Shown here piece after piece: positions 34,789 through 43,528 of a DNA stretch of 64,000 nt. Source of the DNA: Pseudomonas saliphila. Its GTDB lineage: Bacteria > Pseudomonadota > Gammaproteobacteria > Pseudomonadales > Pseudomonadaceae. The position numbers and the translations under genes are program-made. Every line of letters starts with the position of its first letter. The first letter of the stretch is position 1. Location of the stretch: assembly GCF_008638345.1 (NCBI RefSeq), contig NZ_VTVA01000006.1, positions 131,366 to 195,365 on the forward strand, written 5' to 3'. The notes below the pieces were generated by a model. The model was not told the DNA's origin, made no database searches, and saw only the letters and a program-made list of their open reading frames with translations.

Positions 34789-35064
34789 TCATTTGCCGAT
34801 TACAACAGTCGCCGACCCTGAGACCACCGCATCGCCGTGGCTTCCGGTACTGCCCAATATTGCGGCGGGCTTGCCGTTGATCATTACGCTGCCACTGACG
34901 CCGCCGACCAGCGTACTGCCGCACGCTGTTGGGTCGCCCATGCGGGCTGCCGGCATTCCCTCGATCAATACATCGGTTGATCCCTGAGTGATCGGATTGC
35001 CGCCGTGCTTATCCTTCGGGCATGCAGTCATGTCGCCGACGCGCGCGACCGGTTTGCCAGACAT
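34789..35064 (-). CDS. PAAR-repeat spike-tip protein
   Basis: This 91-residue protein is a minimal PAAR domain without toxin extension. PAAR-type motifs are visible as MPAARMGDPTACG and KPAAILGSTGSHGD, with the N-terminal block KPVARVGDMTACP. It sharpens the VgrG spike and probably binds a metal ion through conserved His/Cys residues. It sits between tssE and tssF (11 and 26 nt). To my knowledge the P. aeruginosa H2 core cluster lacks a PAAR gene at this place, so this is a local difference. Confidence 0.95.
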   Translation of the reverse strand: MSGKPVARVGDMTACPKDKHGGNPITQGSTDVLIEGMPAARMGDPTACGSTLVGGVSGSVMINGKPAAILGSTGSHGDAVVSGSATVVIGK

Positions 35065-35075
35065 AGTTGTGCTCC

Positions 35076-35480
35076 TTACTGAACCCGAACCTGGCCGCTG
35101 CCATCGAGGCGCGCCGAAAAGCTCACCTGTTGCCGGAAACCATCCGCTTCCAGCAGGCCCTCTACTGCAAAGGCCAGGCTCAGCGGATCATGGTCACGTG
35201 GCAGCGAAATGACTCGCACTTTGGACAGGCGTGGCTCGTAATTCTCGATGAAGCGTTCGATAGCGATGCGCGCCTGCTGCAGCGAATCGTGCAGCGACAG
35301 ACGCATATCGTTGAGGTCCGGCAGCCCATAGTCCGGCAGCGCCTGAACGCTGCCGGCGCGGGTACTCAGCATCTTCGCCAGATGACAGGCAACTGATGCC
35401 GTCACGGCCTTCTCATGCTGCCAACCGCTGCGTCGGGCGCTTTCGCCGCCCAGGCGCTCGAACAGGCTGCCATAGCTCAC
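35076..35480 (-). CDS. tssE: TssE gp25-like baseplate protein
   Basis: The 134-residue protein is related to phage T4 gp25. The block SVQALPDYGLPDLND and the gp25 signature ENYEPRLSKVRV are visible. TssE connects the baseplate to the sheath and starts sheath polymerisation. It is 5 nt after tssC, in the normal order. Confidence 0.94.
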   Translation of the reverse strand: MSYGSLFERLGGESARRSGWQHEKAVTASVACHLAKMLSTRAGSVQALPDYGLPDLNDMRLSLHDSLQQARIAIERFIENYEPRLSKVRVISLPRDHDPLSLAFAVEGLLEADGFRQQVSFSARLDGSGQVRVQ

Positions 35481-35485
35481 GGTGC

Positions 35486-36961
35486 TTACTCCTTGTCCAT
35501 CTTGCCGACCAGCGACAGGGTGAAATCGGCGCCCATGTACTTGAAGTGCGGACGAACACTCAGCGTCACCCGATACCAGCCTGGCTCGCCGTCGACGTCA
35601 CTGACACTGATCTGAGCTGCGCGCAGCGGACGGCGGCCACGAACTTCCGGGTTTGGGTTGTCCTGGTCAGCGACGTACTGGCGAATCCACTTGTTCAGTT
35701 CCAGCTCGAGATCGGTGCGTTCCTTCCACGAGCCGATCTGCTCGCGCTGCAGTACCTTGAGGTAATGCGCCAGACGGTTAACGATGAACAGGTAGGGCAG
35801 CTGGGTGCCGAGTTTGTAGTTGAGTTCAGCTGTCTTGCCTTCTTCACTGTTGCCGAAGAACTTGGCTTTCTGTGCTGAGTTGGCGGAGAAGAATGCGGCA
35901 TTGTCGCTGCCCTTGCGCATGGTCAGGGCGATGAAGCCTTCGTCGGCCAGTTCGTACTCACGGCGGTCAGATACCAATACTTCGGTGGGAATCTTGGTCT
36001 CGATTTCACCCATGCTTTCGAAGTGGTGCAGCGGAAGATCCTCGACTGCGCCGCCGCTTTGCGGGCCGATGATATTCGGGCACCAGCGGAATTTGGCGAA
36101 GCTCTCGGTCAGGCGGGTGGCGAAGGTGAATGCGGTGTTGCCCCACAGGTAGTCTTCGTGACTGTTGGCCACGTTTTCCTTGTAGACGAAGCTCTTGACC
36201 GGATTGTCTTCGGGGTCATAGGGGTTGCGCAGCAGGAAGCGCGGCAGAGTCAGACCGACATAACGGGCGTCTTCCTGCTCGCGGAAGCTCTGCCATTTGG
36301 CGAACTGCGGGCCTTCGAAATGGTCCTTCAGATCCTTCAGGTCCGGTAACCCGGTGAAGCTTTCCAGGCCGAAAAACTTGGGGCCGGCCGAGGCGATAAA
36401 GGGGGCGTGGGACATGCTCGCAACGCTGGCCACGTACTGCATGGTCTTGACGTCTGGCGCGCTGGGATCGAAGAAGTAGTTGGCAATCAGCGCGCCCACC
36501 GGCTGGCCACCAAACTGGCCGTATTCCGCAGTATAGACGTGCTTGTACAGGCCGGACTGGGTGACTTCAGGACTGTCTTCGAAATCTTCCAGCAGATCCT
36601 GCTTGGAGGCGTTGATCAGCTCCAGCTTGATGTTCTCGCGGAAGTTGGTGCGGTCGACCAGCAGTTTCAGGCCGCGCCAGGAGGATTCCAGCGCCTGGAA
36701 ATCACGATGGTGCAGAATCTCGTCCACCTGCCGGCTGAGCTTGGCATCGATTTCGGCGATCATGCGATCAACCATTGCCTTCTTGACCGGCTCTTTTTGG
36801 TTCTGCGGCTTGAGCAGTTCCTCGATGAAGGCCGATACACCGCGCTTGGCGATAGCGTAGGCTTCGTCTTCGGGGGTCAGCCGGGTTTCGGCGATGATGC
36901 TGTCGAGAATGCTGACGTCGCCAGTTGTATGTCCGGCGGCTGTTGCGGCTTGAGTACTCAT
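35486..36961 (-). CDS. tssC: TssC (VipB) T6SS sheath large subunit
   Basis: The 491-residue protein has canonical TssC sequence throughout, for example ESSWRGLKLLVDRTNFRENI, GQPVGALIANYFFDPS and the C-terminal RPHFKYMGADFTLSLVGKM. It forms the contractile sheath with TssB. It is 24 nt downstream of tssB, and no truncation is seen. Confidence 0.98.
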   Translation of the reverse strand: MSTQAATAAGHTTGDVSILDSIIAETRLTPEDEAYAIAKRGVSAFIEELLKPQNQKEPVKKAMVDRMIAEIDAKLSRQVDEILHHRDFQALESSWRGLKLLVDRTNFRENIKLELINASKQDLLEDFEDSPEVTQSGLYKHVYTAEYGQFGGQPVGALIANYFFDPSAPDVKTMQYVASVASMSHAPFIASAGPKFFGLESFTGLPDLKDLKDHFEGPQFAKWQSFREQEDARYVGLTLPRFLLRNPYDPEDNPVKSFVYKENVANSHEDYLWGNTAFTFATRLTESFAKFRWCPNIIGPQSGGAVEDLPLHHFESMGEIETKIPTEVLVSDRREYELADEGFIALTMRKGSDNAAFFSANSAQKAKFFGNSEEGKTAELNYKLGTQLPYLFIVNRLAHYLKVLQREQIGSWKERTDLELELNKWIRQYVADQDNPNPEVRGRRPLRAAQISVSDVDGEPGWYRVTLSVRPHFKYMGADFTLSLVGKMDKE

Positions 36962-36985
36962 GAGTAGCGTCCTTGTCTGAGCGAA

Positions 36986-37489
36986 TCAGGTTTGCGGTTG
37001 TTGGTCGGCCAGGCCCAGTTCGGCCAATACACGCTCGCGCGAGTCGTCATCGCTAAGCACGCTCTCGATCGCCTTGCGAAATGCCGGTGCGTTACCCAGC
37101 GGACCTTTCAGCGCCACCAGGGCATCACGCAGTTCCATCAATTTTTTCAGCTCCGGAACCTGATCGACCAGGCTGCCCGGATTGAAATCCTTCATCGAGT
37201 TGATCTTCAGATCGACGGCGAGCTCTTCGTGGGTGGCGTCCTCCTGCAGGCAGTTGGGCACCGCAAAGATCAGCTGCAGGTCCTGCTTGCCGAGCACTTC
37301 ATCGAAGCTGTTCTTGTCGATGGCGATGGGCTTGCGGTCCTCGATCTTCCTGTCGTCCTGACGTTGGGTGAAATCCCCCAGCACCATCAGTTTCAGTGGC
37401 AGTTCGACTTCCTCCTGAGCGCCTCCGGCATCAGGGGTGAAGGTGACATTGACGCGTTCCTTGGGTGCTACTGAGCCGTCTTTGGCCAT
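36986..37489 (-). CDS. tssB: TssB (VipA) T6SS sheath small subunit
   Basis: The 167-residue protein carries the TssB blocks KERVNVTFTPDAGG, LKLMVLGDFTQRQDDR and DLKINSMKDFNPGSLV. It co-assembles with TssC into the contractile sheath, and the C-terminal helix is the usual ClpV contact region. It is 18 nt downstream of tssA. Confidence 0.97.
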   Translation of the reverse strand: MAKDGSVAPKERVNVTFTPDAGGAQEEVELPLKLMVLGDFTQRQDDRKIEDRKPIAIDKNSFDEVLGKQDLQLIFAVPNCLQEDATHEELAVDLKINSMKDFNPGSLVDQVPELKKLMELRDALVALKGPLGNAPAFRKAIESVLSDDDSRERVLAELGLADQQPQT

Positions 37490-37507
37490 GGTCGTTCTCC
37501 GTTACAG

Positions 37508-39070
37508 TTATGGCCCGAAGGCCTGATCCAGTACCACTTCAATATCGAGGTGGCACAACCTGCGGTAGATCTCTTCCTTGCGTTCGCGCATGTGCTGCTG
37601 CGGCAATCGCTCGCAGCAGCGATATGACAGGTTCAATACCTGCAGGCTGAGATCGGGCTCCCAGTCCCCCAGGCCGCTGGCCTGGAGAAGCTGATCGAGT
37701 GAGTCGAGCTGGACGCTGGCCAGCTCGTATTTTCCGGCGTGGTAACACAGACGCGCCTGCGCCAGCTTCCAGTGAAAGCGATCGCGGCCGCCCGCTGCCT
37801 GTTGGCTGGCCTGCTTGATGTGCTGCACGGCTGCTTTCAAACCGTCATCGCGCAGCACGACCAATGCGTCTTGCAAGGCTGCGTTCCAGGCCGCTGTGGT
37901 GTCATGTGCTATAGACGCAGAGTCCGCGTCGGGTTGTGCCTGACTCTGCGCCAGGACGCGGGTATTGATCCAATTCAGCGCTTCATTGCTGGCGAAGGGC
38001 ACACCGTCGTGGAAGCACAGGGTGTGCAGGTCAGGCAGTCGCCTGAGAAACGCACCGAGCTGTAATTCCAGCTCCTGCATGGCTGCTTCGTTTTTGAGGT
38101 TCTGCAGACACTGCCAGACGAGGTATTGGCCATCCAGCCAGAAGGGTGCTCTGGCGATGCTGGTTTCAAGGTCCAATAACAGTTCGCTGTAGTGTCCTTG
38201 AGCGAGGCGTTCCTGATAGGACGCCAGACGGTCGGCAGGCAGTCCGCGCAGCGCCGTAACATTATTGGCATCGTGTTCCGGGGCGCTGTCGATCGGCAGC
38301 CACAACAGCGTTCGGGATAGCTTGATGCTGCGTACGTCCCCGGCTTTCTGGTGTTGCCACCAGCTGCACAATTGGCGTGACTGATCCTGCAGCTGACGCA
38401 GTAGCTTATGCGCATCCTTGCTGGATTGAGGCGCCTCCGAATCGGTGCTGGGCGAGGAAACGGCCGCCTGTTTGATAACGGTCGACACAGCGGGTGAGGG
38501 CGCGTTCTGCTGCTCACTGCGTTTGATCAGTTCTTCCAGTCGGCGACATAGGGGAAGCAGTTCGGGTGCATCGGGGCCAAGCTGAGCAGCCAGGTGCGTA
38601 TCAAGACCGCGCAGCAGCGCAGCGATGGCGCGGAGCGCGTCGAACTCATCTGGCTGCGGTGAACACTCGCCGATGACCTGTTCCAGCCGGGGTTGTAGCC
38701 AGAGCAGCGCTGCTGAACGGGTGCGCATCTTGCGCGGGTGCAGGTCAGGCCAGTGCTCGGTGCACAGCGCATGGATGACAGCGATGCCGGCGTGGAGCCC
38801 GGCCAGTGATTGCTGCTGAAACAGGCTCCAGGCGAGCCAGACGGCAACGCGCAAGTCCTTGGACGCGTTCGTGAGGAGCGCTTCGGCGCCCAGGCGTACA
38901 ACTTCCCAATCAGTCCCTTCGCCCTTGTGCAGGGAGCCGGTTTTAGCCAGCTCGGCTTCCAGAGCCTCGAACTCGGGCGAGTAGCGCACATCCGTGCCGG
39001 CAAAGTCGGCATCGTTGATGGGCTTGCGGGCCAGGTTTTCAAGGTAATGCTGTACGGGCATGGGTGCCAT
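37508..39070 (-). CDS. tssA: TssA (ImpA-N domain) T6SS sheath-assembly protein
   Basis: The 520-residue protein has an N-terminal ImpA_N domain (SPEFEALEAELAKTGSLHKG, then WEVVRLGAEALLTNASKDLR). A variable middle and a VasJ-like C-terminal helical part follow (LPQQHMRERKEEIYRRLCHL). It is the first gene of the cluster. AAGGA lies 4 nt before ATG 39070; ATG 39061 is the other candidate. TssA primes and caps tail-sheath polymerisation. I found no clear sigma-54 site upstream. Confidence 0.93.
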   Translation of the reverse strand: MAPMPVQHYLENLARKPINDADFAGTDVRYSPEFEALEAELAKTGSLHKGEGTDWEVVRLGAEALLTNASKDLRVAVWLAWSLFQQQSLAGLHAGIAVIHALCTEHWPDLHPRKMRTRSAALLWLQPRLEQVIGECSPQPDEFDALRAIAALLRGLDTHLAAQLGPDAPELLPLCRRLEELIKRSEQQNAPSPAVSTVIKQAAVSSPSTDSEAPQSSKDAHKLLRQLQDQSRQLCSWWQHQKAGDVRSIKLSRTLLWLPIDSAPEHDANNVTALRGLPADRLASYQERLAQGHYSELLLDLETSIARAPFWLDGQYLVWQCLQNLKNEAAMQELELQLGAFLRRLPDLHTLCFHDGVPFASNEALNWINTRVLAQSQAQPDADSASIAHDTTAAWNAALQDALVVLRDDGLKAAVQHIKQASQQAAGGRDRFHWKLAQARLCYHAGKYELASVQLDSLDQLLQASGLGDWEPDLSLQVLNLSYRCCERLPQQHMRERKEEIYRRLCHLDIEVVLDQAFGP

Positions 39071-39604
39071 CGGTCCTTGATGTGTCGGCCCTCGGGCCGT
39101 GATCCATTATTCGATGCCGATGTTCAATCCTGAATATCGGTTATTACATCTGAACGACTCAGAACTTGTTTATGGAACTGTTCAGATAAATGTTTAGCGT
39201 CAGAATTAATGCGTTGAAGTTCACATATAAATTGATCGCGCAAGAAGTTGCGCATGCCGTCTTTAGCTGGAGGTATCCTAATGGCGAGTGCTTGAAGCGA
39301 CAAGGCGCGAACTGTGAGCTGGTTTGCTATACCAGTAATTAGAGGGAACTAATAACAATGGCGCCAGAAAAGCGTTACCGAACGGCGAGCTGTTTCAACA
39401 AGCTGTTATCAGCTGCTCTAGCGCGAGGATTGCAGCGGTGAGATGTACGTCTCTCGTTTAGTCAGTAATATGAGAGCTGGTCGATGTTTAATACGCTGGA
39501 GGGTTGACTGTAGATATTTGAGAGAAGGCTTCGCTATCCATCCAAAGTTCTATGTTGAACTTTGAATGGTGTGACGTGATTAACTATTGTATGGAGATTG
39601 TTCG
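39071..39604. other. 534-bp gene-free region upstream of tssA with two small palindromes
   Basis: This stretch between tssA and the C39-like peptidase gene (both on the minus strand) is visibly more AT-rich than its surroundings. Two perfect inverted repeats are seen: GCGCAA-GAAG-TTGCGC at 39238-39253, and CAAAGTTC-TATGTT-GAACTTTG at 39543-39564. It should contain the T6SS promoter. I could not place convincing -35/-10 or -24/-12 elements. No protein gene longer than about 30 codons is convincing. Confidence 0.6.
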
Positions 39605-40549
39605 TTATTCATGTCCAAGCGCAGGACACTTTTCCACCAGCGTGTCCTGGAAGTGCGACGAACATCTGGTCACGTCCGTCCCGCAATCCCGGGCCTGTTC
39701 TGCGCTATCGCTGCAGTTCAGCGCATCGAGCCCTACAGCCAGGTTGTTCCAGCCCGCTTCGAGCTTGGGGTGTTCGCGTGTCACCTGCAGGAAATGGCGT
39801 ACTGCTTCCTCGCGCCCCCCTTGTGCCCAGGCGATGTTGCCCAACCCGAAGCGTGCAGCCGGCTGCTCTGGCCATTCATTTAGCGCTGTCTGATAGGCCG
39901 TGCGGGCACTCACCAGTTTGCCGGTCTGCTCCAGCTCGCTGGCTGCAGAAAGGTAGGGCAGGGGGGCAGCCGTTGCGGGTAGCTGATCTGTCGGAAGCAT
40001 GACGCGCGCCCAATTGTCGGCTCTGCTCCAGGTCTTGCTGAATAATCTGAAAGGTTCGCGCTGATTGGCATTCAGTCCGCTGTGAAGAATCATGACCTGG
40101 CGTTCGAGGTCATAGCCTATTACCACTGCGTAATGCCATTGCGGGTACCAGTTCAATGCAAGATTCTGCATGACCAGCACCGGATTGCCTGCGGCGACTT
40201 CCTGTATGACCGATTCGATCTTTCCATCCAAGGGGTAAGCGAGCAGGTCTCTTTCTCGTGCGGCGGCGACCATTTCGACCTGCAGGCTGCCCTCTCGCTC
40301 GGGTATATAGACGCGCTCTACCAGTTGCTCCGGCGTGTCCGGAAGGCCTCGGTGATTGAGCACCATGGCGAGGGCGGCTGGGCCGCATTGATACTCATCC
40401 TGGGGATAAAAGCGGACGTCCGTCAGTAAGGTTTGCTGGGGGACGTCTCGCAGCTGGGTTTGATCAGGCAGGATCATTGATCGACCTGCGCAGGCTGACA
40501 GCAATGCTGTCAGCCCTAGCAAGCCCACCGTGCGCCAGATAGGCGACAC
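39605..40549 (-). CDS. C39-like cysteine peptidase lipoprotein with TPR repeats (PA2778 family)
   Basis: The protein is 314 residues from GTG 40549, which gives a short lipoprotein signal peptide with lipobox LLSAC (Cys20). A GTG at 40597 would add 16 residues and overlap the upstream gene more. A C39-type papain-like domain follows: catalytic Cys55 in YQCGPAALAMVLNHRG and His139 in PQWHYAVVIGYD. The C-terminal part holds TPR-like repeats (AARFGLGNIAWAQGGREEAV). C39 domains usually cleave leader peptides in bacteriocin exporters; here there is no ABC transporter. It follows a small membrane protein gene with which it forms a conserved pair. Substrate and role are unknown. Confidence 0.83.
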   Translation of the reverse strand: MSPIWRTVGLLGLTALLSACAGRSMILPDQTQLRDVPQQTLLTDVRFYPQDEYQCGPAALAMVLNHRGLPDTPEQLVERVYIPEREGSLQVEMVAAARERDLLAYPLDGKIESVIQEVAAGNPVLVMQNLALNWYPQWHYAVVIGYDLERQVMILHSGLNANQREPFRLFSKTWSRADNWARVMLPTDQLPATAAPLPYLSAASELEQTGKLVSARTAYQTALNEWPEQPAARFGLGNIAWAQGGREEAVRHFLQVTREHPKLEAGWNNLAVGLDALNCSDSAEQARDCGTDVTRCSSHFQDTLVEKCPALGHE

Positions 40550-40554
40550 TGATG

Positions 40555-40962
40555 TTACCTGGCGCAGTTGATGAAGCTGTAGATGTTGGTCACGCACAGG
40601 ATGTCGGTGATGGCGAATACCACCAGAAACAACACAATCACGCCGACCACGCCGGCACCAGCAGGGGCATTGTCGAGCTGGGCATTGAAGCTAGCCAGTT
40701 CGCTGGCAGTCAGGCTGTTGATGCGCTTTTCGACCTGGTCAGGCGAAACGCCCATGCCAGCCAGTTTGTCCTGCACGTCCTGATCGGCAAGCATGCCTTT
40801 GAGCGCGTCGCGGTCGAGATTCAGCTTCTCTTCAGCAATGAGTTCATGGGTACCCACCATGGAGGTTGATGCCTGAGCCTGAATGCTTGCCAAGCTGGTA
40901 AGCATGAACAGGGCAGTGAGCATGATGGAGATATAGCGTTTGGTTGAGTGCAGTAATTTCAT
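40555..40962 (-). CDS. PA2779 family small membrane protein
   Basis: The protein is 135 residues from ATG 40962, with AGGAG 9 nt upstream; the longer frame to 41103 lacks support. It has a Sec-type signal peptide (about 1-30), a soluble acidic helical segment (LDRDALKGMLADQDVQDKLA, about 50-90), a short Gly/Ala stretch and one C-terminal membrane helix (about 105-127). The tail has two cysteines, at CVTN and INCAR. The peptidase gene lies immediately downstream. This family is uncharacterised to my knowledge; being a substrate or partner of the C39-like peptidase is a guess from the pairing. Confidence 0.8.
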   Translation of the reverse strand: MKLLHSTKRYISIMLTALFMLTSLASIQAQASTSMVGTHELIAEEKLNLDRDALKGMLADQDVQDKLAGMGVSPDQVEKRINSLTASELASFNAQLDNAPAGAGVVGVIVLFLVVFAITDILCVTNIYSFINCAR

Positions 40963-41108
40963 GGTTACAACTCCTGTTTTTTCTTGTTTGGCTGTCCATG
41001 CGGTCAGCCGTTCATTCCGGTCTCCCGGCTGCGACCCGAAGAAGGTGCGCAGGTATTGCCAATCAGTCGACCCGCTTTGAAAATCGGGAGTTCCGCTTGG
41101 CAATGCGA

Positions 41109-42392
41109 TTATAGACCCAGCCTATCCCTGAGCTGGTAATACCAGGCGCCCAGGGCGGTGAATGGAACCCGCAATAAGCGGCCTCCGGGAAAGGGGTAAT
41201 GGGGCAGACTGGCGAAGGCATCGAAGCGCTTGGCCTGACCCGCCAGAGCTTCCGCGATAATCTTGCCGGCCAGGTGCGTATAGGTCACGCCATGCCCACT
41301 GCAGCCCTGGGAATAGTAGATGTTGTCACCCAGTCGGCCTACTTGCGGCAGGCGCGACAGCGTCAGCAGAAAATTACCGGTCCAGGCATAGTCGATCTTT
41401 GTATTGCTCAACTGTGGGAACGTCTTCACCAGGTGAGGGCGAAGCATGGCCTCGACGTTGGCCGGGTCGCGTGCGCCATACACTACGCCGCCGCCGAAGA
41501 TGAGTCGCTTATCCGCTGATAGACGGTAATAGTCCAGCAGATAACTGGCATCCTCTACACAATAATCCTGCGGCAGAAGCGAATTCGCCAGATCGTCCCC
41601 CAGCGGCTCGGTGGTAATAACCTGTGTGCCGCATGGCATTGATTTGGCAGCCAGGGCGGGAATCAGATCGCCCAGGTAGGCGTTTCCAGCCACCACGACA
41701 AACTTGGCAGTCACCTGGCCCCGACTCGTGTGCACGACCGGGCTGGCGCCTTGATCAACGCGGATCACTTCCGACTGCTCATGAATGATTCCGCCCAGCG
41801 ACTCCACCGCGGCAGCTTCACCGAGAACCAGATTGAGCGGATGGATATGGCCGCCGCTCATGTCAAGCATGCCGCCGACGTACAGCTCGGTTGCTACCGT
41901 CTCGCGGATGCGGCGCGTGTCGAGCATTTCCAGTTGGGTGTTGCCGTACCGCTCCCAGAGCGCCTTCTGCTCTTCCAGCTGTTTCATTTGCTTGGGAGTA
42001 AACGCAGCAAATACGCCGCCATTTTTCAGGTCACACTGGATGTCGTACTTGGCCACCCGCTCACGAATGATGCGGCCACCCTCGAAGGCCATCTCCCCCA
42101 ACAATTGCGCTTGTTGCGCGCCGACTGTTCGCTCGATGACGTCGATATCGCGACTGTAGCTGTTGACGATCTGGCCGCCGTTGCGACCCGAGGCGCCAAA
42201 GCCGACCTTGGCCGCTTCCAGCACCGTGACTCGAAACCCCTGTTCAAGCAGATGCAGGGCTGCAGAAATACCTGTGTAGCCCGCGCCGATGACGCACACG
42301 TCGGTCTCATGGCTTCCGAGGAGAGGCGGCCTGAAAGGGGCGGGGTTGGCACTGGCAGCGTAGTAGGAAGCAGTATGCGGCGTAGCAGACAT
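41109..42392 (-). CDS. FAD-dependent amine oxidase, gamma-glutamylputrescine oxidase type (PuuB/PauB)
   Basis: The 427-residue DAO-family flavoprotein has an N-terminal FAD-binding motif CVIGAGYTGISAALHL (about 33-48) and the block GFGASGRNGGQI. The C-terminal segment SQGCSGHGVTYTHLAGKIIA is typical of PuuB-like oxidases. These oxidise gamma-glutamylated polyamines. The assignment within the family is by similarity; other amine or sarcosine oxidase substrates are possible. The gene is divergent from a LysR regulator 165 bp away that may control it. Confidence 0.82.
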   Translation of the reverse strand: MSATPHTASYYAASANPAPFRPPLLGSHETDVCVIGAGYTGISAALHLLEQGFRVTVLEAAKVGFGASGRNGGQIVNSYSRDIDVIERTVGAQQAQLLGEMAFEGGRIIRERVAKYDIQCDLKNGGVFAAFTPKQMKQLEEQKALWERYGNTQLEMLDTRRIRETVATELYVGGMLDMSGGHIHPLNLVLGEAAAVESLGGIIHEQSEVIRVDQGASPVVHTSRGQVTAKFVVVAGNAYLGDLIPALAAKSMPCGTQVITTEPLGDDLANSLLPQDYCVEDASYLLDYYRLSADKRLIFGGGVVYGARDPANVEAMLRPHLVKTFPQLSNTKIDYAWTGNFLLTLSRLPQVGRLGDNIYYSQGCSGHGVTYTHLAGKIIAEALAGQAKRFDAFASLPHYPFPGGRLLRVPFTALGAWYYQLRDRLGL

Positions 42393-42557
42393 GGCACACC
42401 TGATGTTTGAAATATTTTACATTACCGATCCTACCGCTCTAGTCTGCGGAACGCCACTGATCAGTCAGTTATTTCAACTTGTTGTTACGGCGATATTACA
42501 CCTGCATGGGTGAAGGTTTAGAATCAACCTCTTTGTTGCATCACAGGAACAGTTGTC

Positions 42558-43460
42558 ATGGGATTGGATGATGCGCTCGTATTCACCCGCGTGGTGGAGT
42601 GCCACAGTTTTACCAGCGCTGCGCTGACCTTGAATATGCAGAAGTCCACGGTCAGCAGGCGGATTGCCCAGCTCGAATCGCGGCTCGGCGTGCGCCTGCT
42701 CAACCGCACTACGCGCAAACTGCGCCTGACCGAAGTCGGCCAGGCTTACTATGAGCGGTGCCGGCAGATCATGCAGGAATTTGCCGAGGCAGAGCAGGCG
42801 ATTATGCAGCTGCAGCGTGAGCCCACCGGCCTGCTGCGGGTCACTTCGCCGATCGAGTTTGGGCAGTTGTTCCTGGGCGGTGTGGTGGGTGAGTTCATGT
42901 GCCGCTATCCCGCCATTCACGTGGAGGTAGAGCTGACCACCCTTGTGGTCAATCCGATCGAGGATGGCGTCGATATCGCTATTCATCGTGGTCGGCCGCA
43001 GGACTCGAGCCTGGTGGCCCGCTCGATGCTGGCCAGCCCAAGACAGTTGTATGCCAGTCCGGCCTATATTGCCCAGTACGGCATGCCGGAGCGCCCCGAA
43101 GAGCTGTCTGCACACCGCTGCATCCAGACCATGATGGATGGGGCGCGCAAGTGGCACTTCGATGAGCCGCAGCTCAGCGTCGCCATAAACCCGGTGATGA
43201 CGGTGAATAACATCACATTTGCCCGCGAGGCGGCCCTTGCCGGAGCAGGCATCATTAACGTTCCGGCGTTTATCGCAGAGCCCTATGTGGAACAAGGCCT
43301 GCTATGCCGCGTGCTGGAGGGCACTGTTTTGCCCTTCACCGAGCTCTACGCGCTGTACCCGTCAAGGCGCTTCCAGGCAATGAAGGTCAAGGCCTTTATT
43401 GATTTTATGACTGAGCGCCTCGAGACATTCCTTGATCGGCCGGTAGAGACGAACCGCTAA
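42558..43460 (+). CDS. LysR family transcriptional regulator
   Basis: The 300-residue protein has an N-terminal winged helix-turn-helix (about 1-60; [20 protein letters not shown]) and a substrate-binding domain ([17 protein letters not shown] onward). It belongs to the subgroup that regulates oxidoreductase or efflux genes and is divergent from the PauB-like oxidase gene. The effector is unknown. It is separated from gltX by 68 bp on the same strand. Confidence 0.92.
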   Translation: MGLDDALVFTRVVECHSFTSAALTLNMQKSTVSRRIAQLESRLGVRLLNRTTRKLRLTEVGQAYYERCRQIMQEFAEAEQAIMQLQREPTGLLRVTSPIEFGQLFLGGVVGEFMCRYPAIHVEVELTTLVVNPIEDGVDIAIHRGRPQDSSLVARSMLASPRQLYASPAYIAQYGMPERPEELSAHRCIQTMMDGARKWHFDEPQLSVAINPVMTVNNITFAREAALAGAGIINVPAFIAEPYVEQGLLCRVLEGTVLPFTELYALYPSRRFQAMKVKAFIDFMTERLETFLDRPVETNR

Positions 43461-43528
43461 GCGCTGATAAGATTCCCTTTCCTGTACAGCCCGGGATTCA
43501 ACCGGGTGGCTTCCTGACGAGAGATTTC

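Noticed and set aside
39071-39300. Sigma-54 (-24/-12) promoter before tssA
   Set aside because: I looked for GG-N10-GC on the minus strand and found no acceptable match, although the cluster encodes a sigma-54 activator.
39358-39441. 27-codon basic peptide frame upstream of tssA
   Set aside because: The only purine-rich motif (AGAGGG) is 11 nt away and nothing supports translation; it is within chance expectation for this length.
42474-43295. Minus-strand frame of 273 codons opposite the LysR gene
   Set aside because: The plus-strand LysR protein has full family signatures; the antisense frame is a codon-bias shadow.
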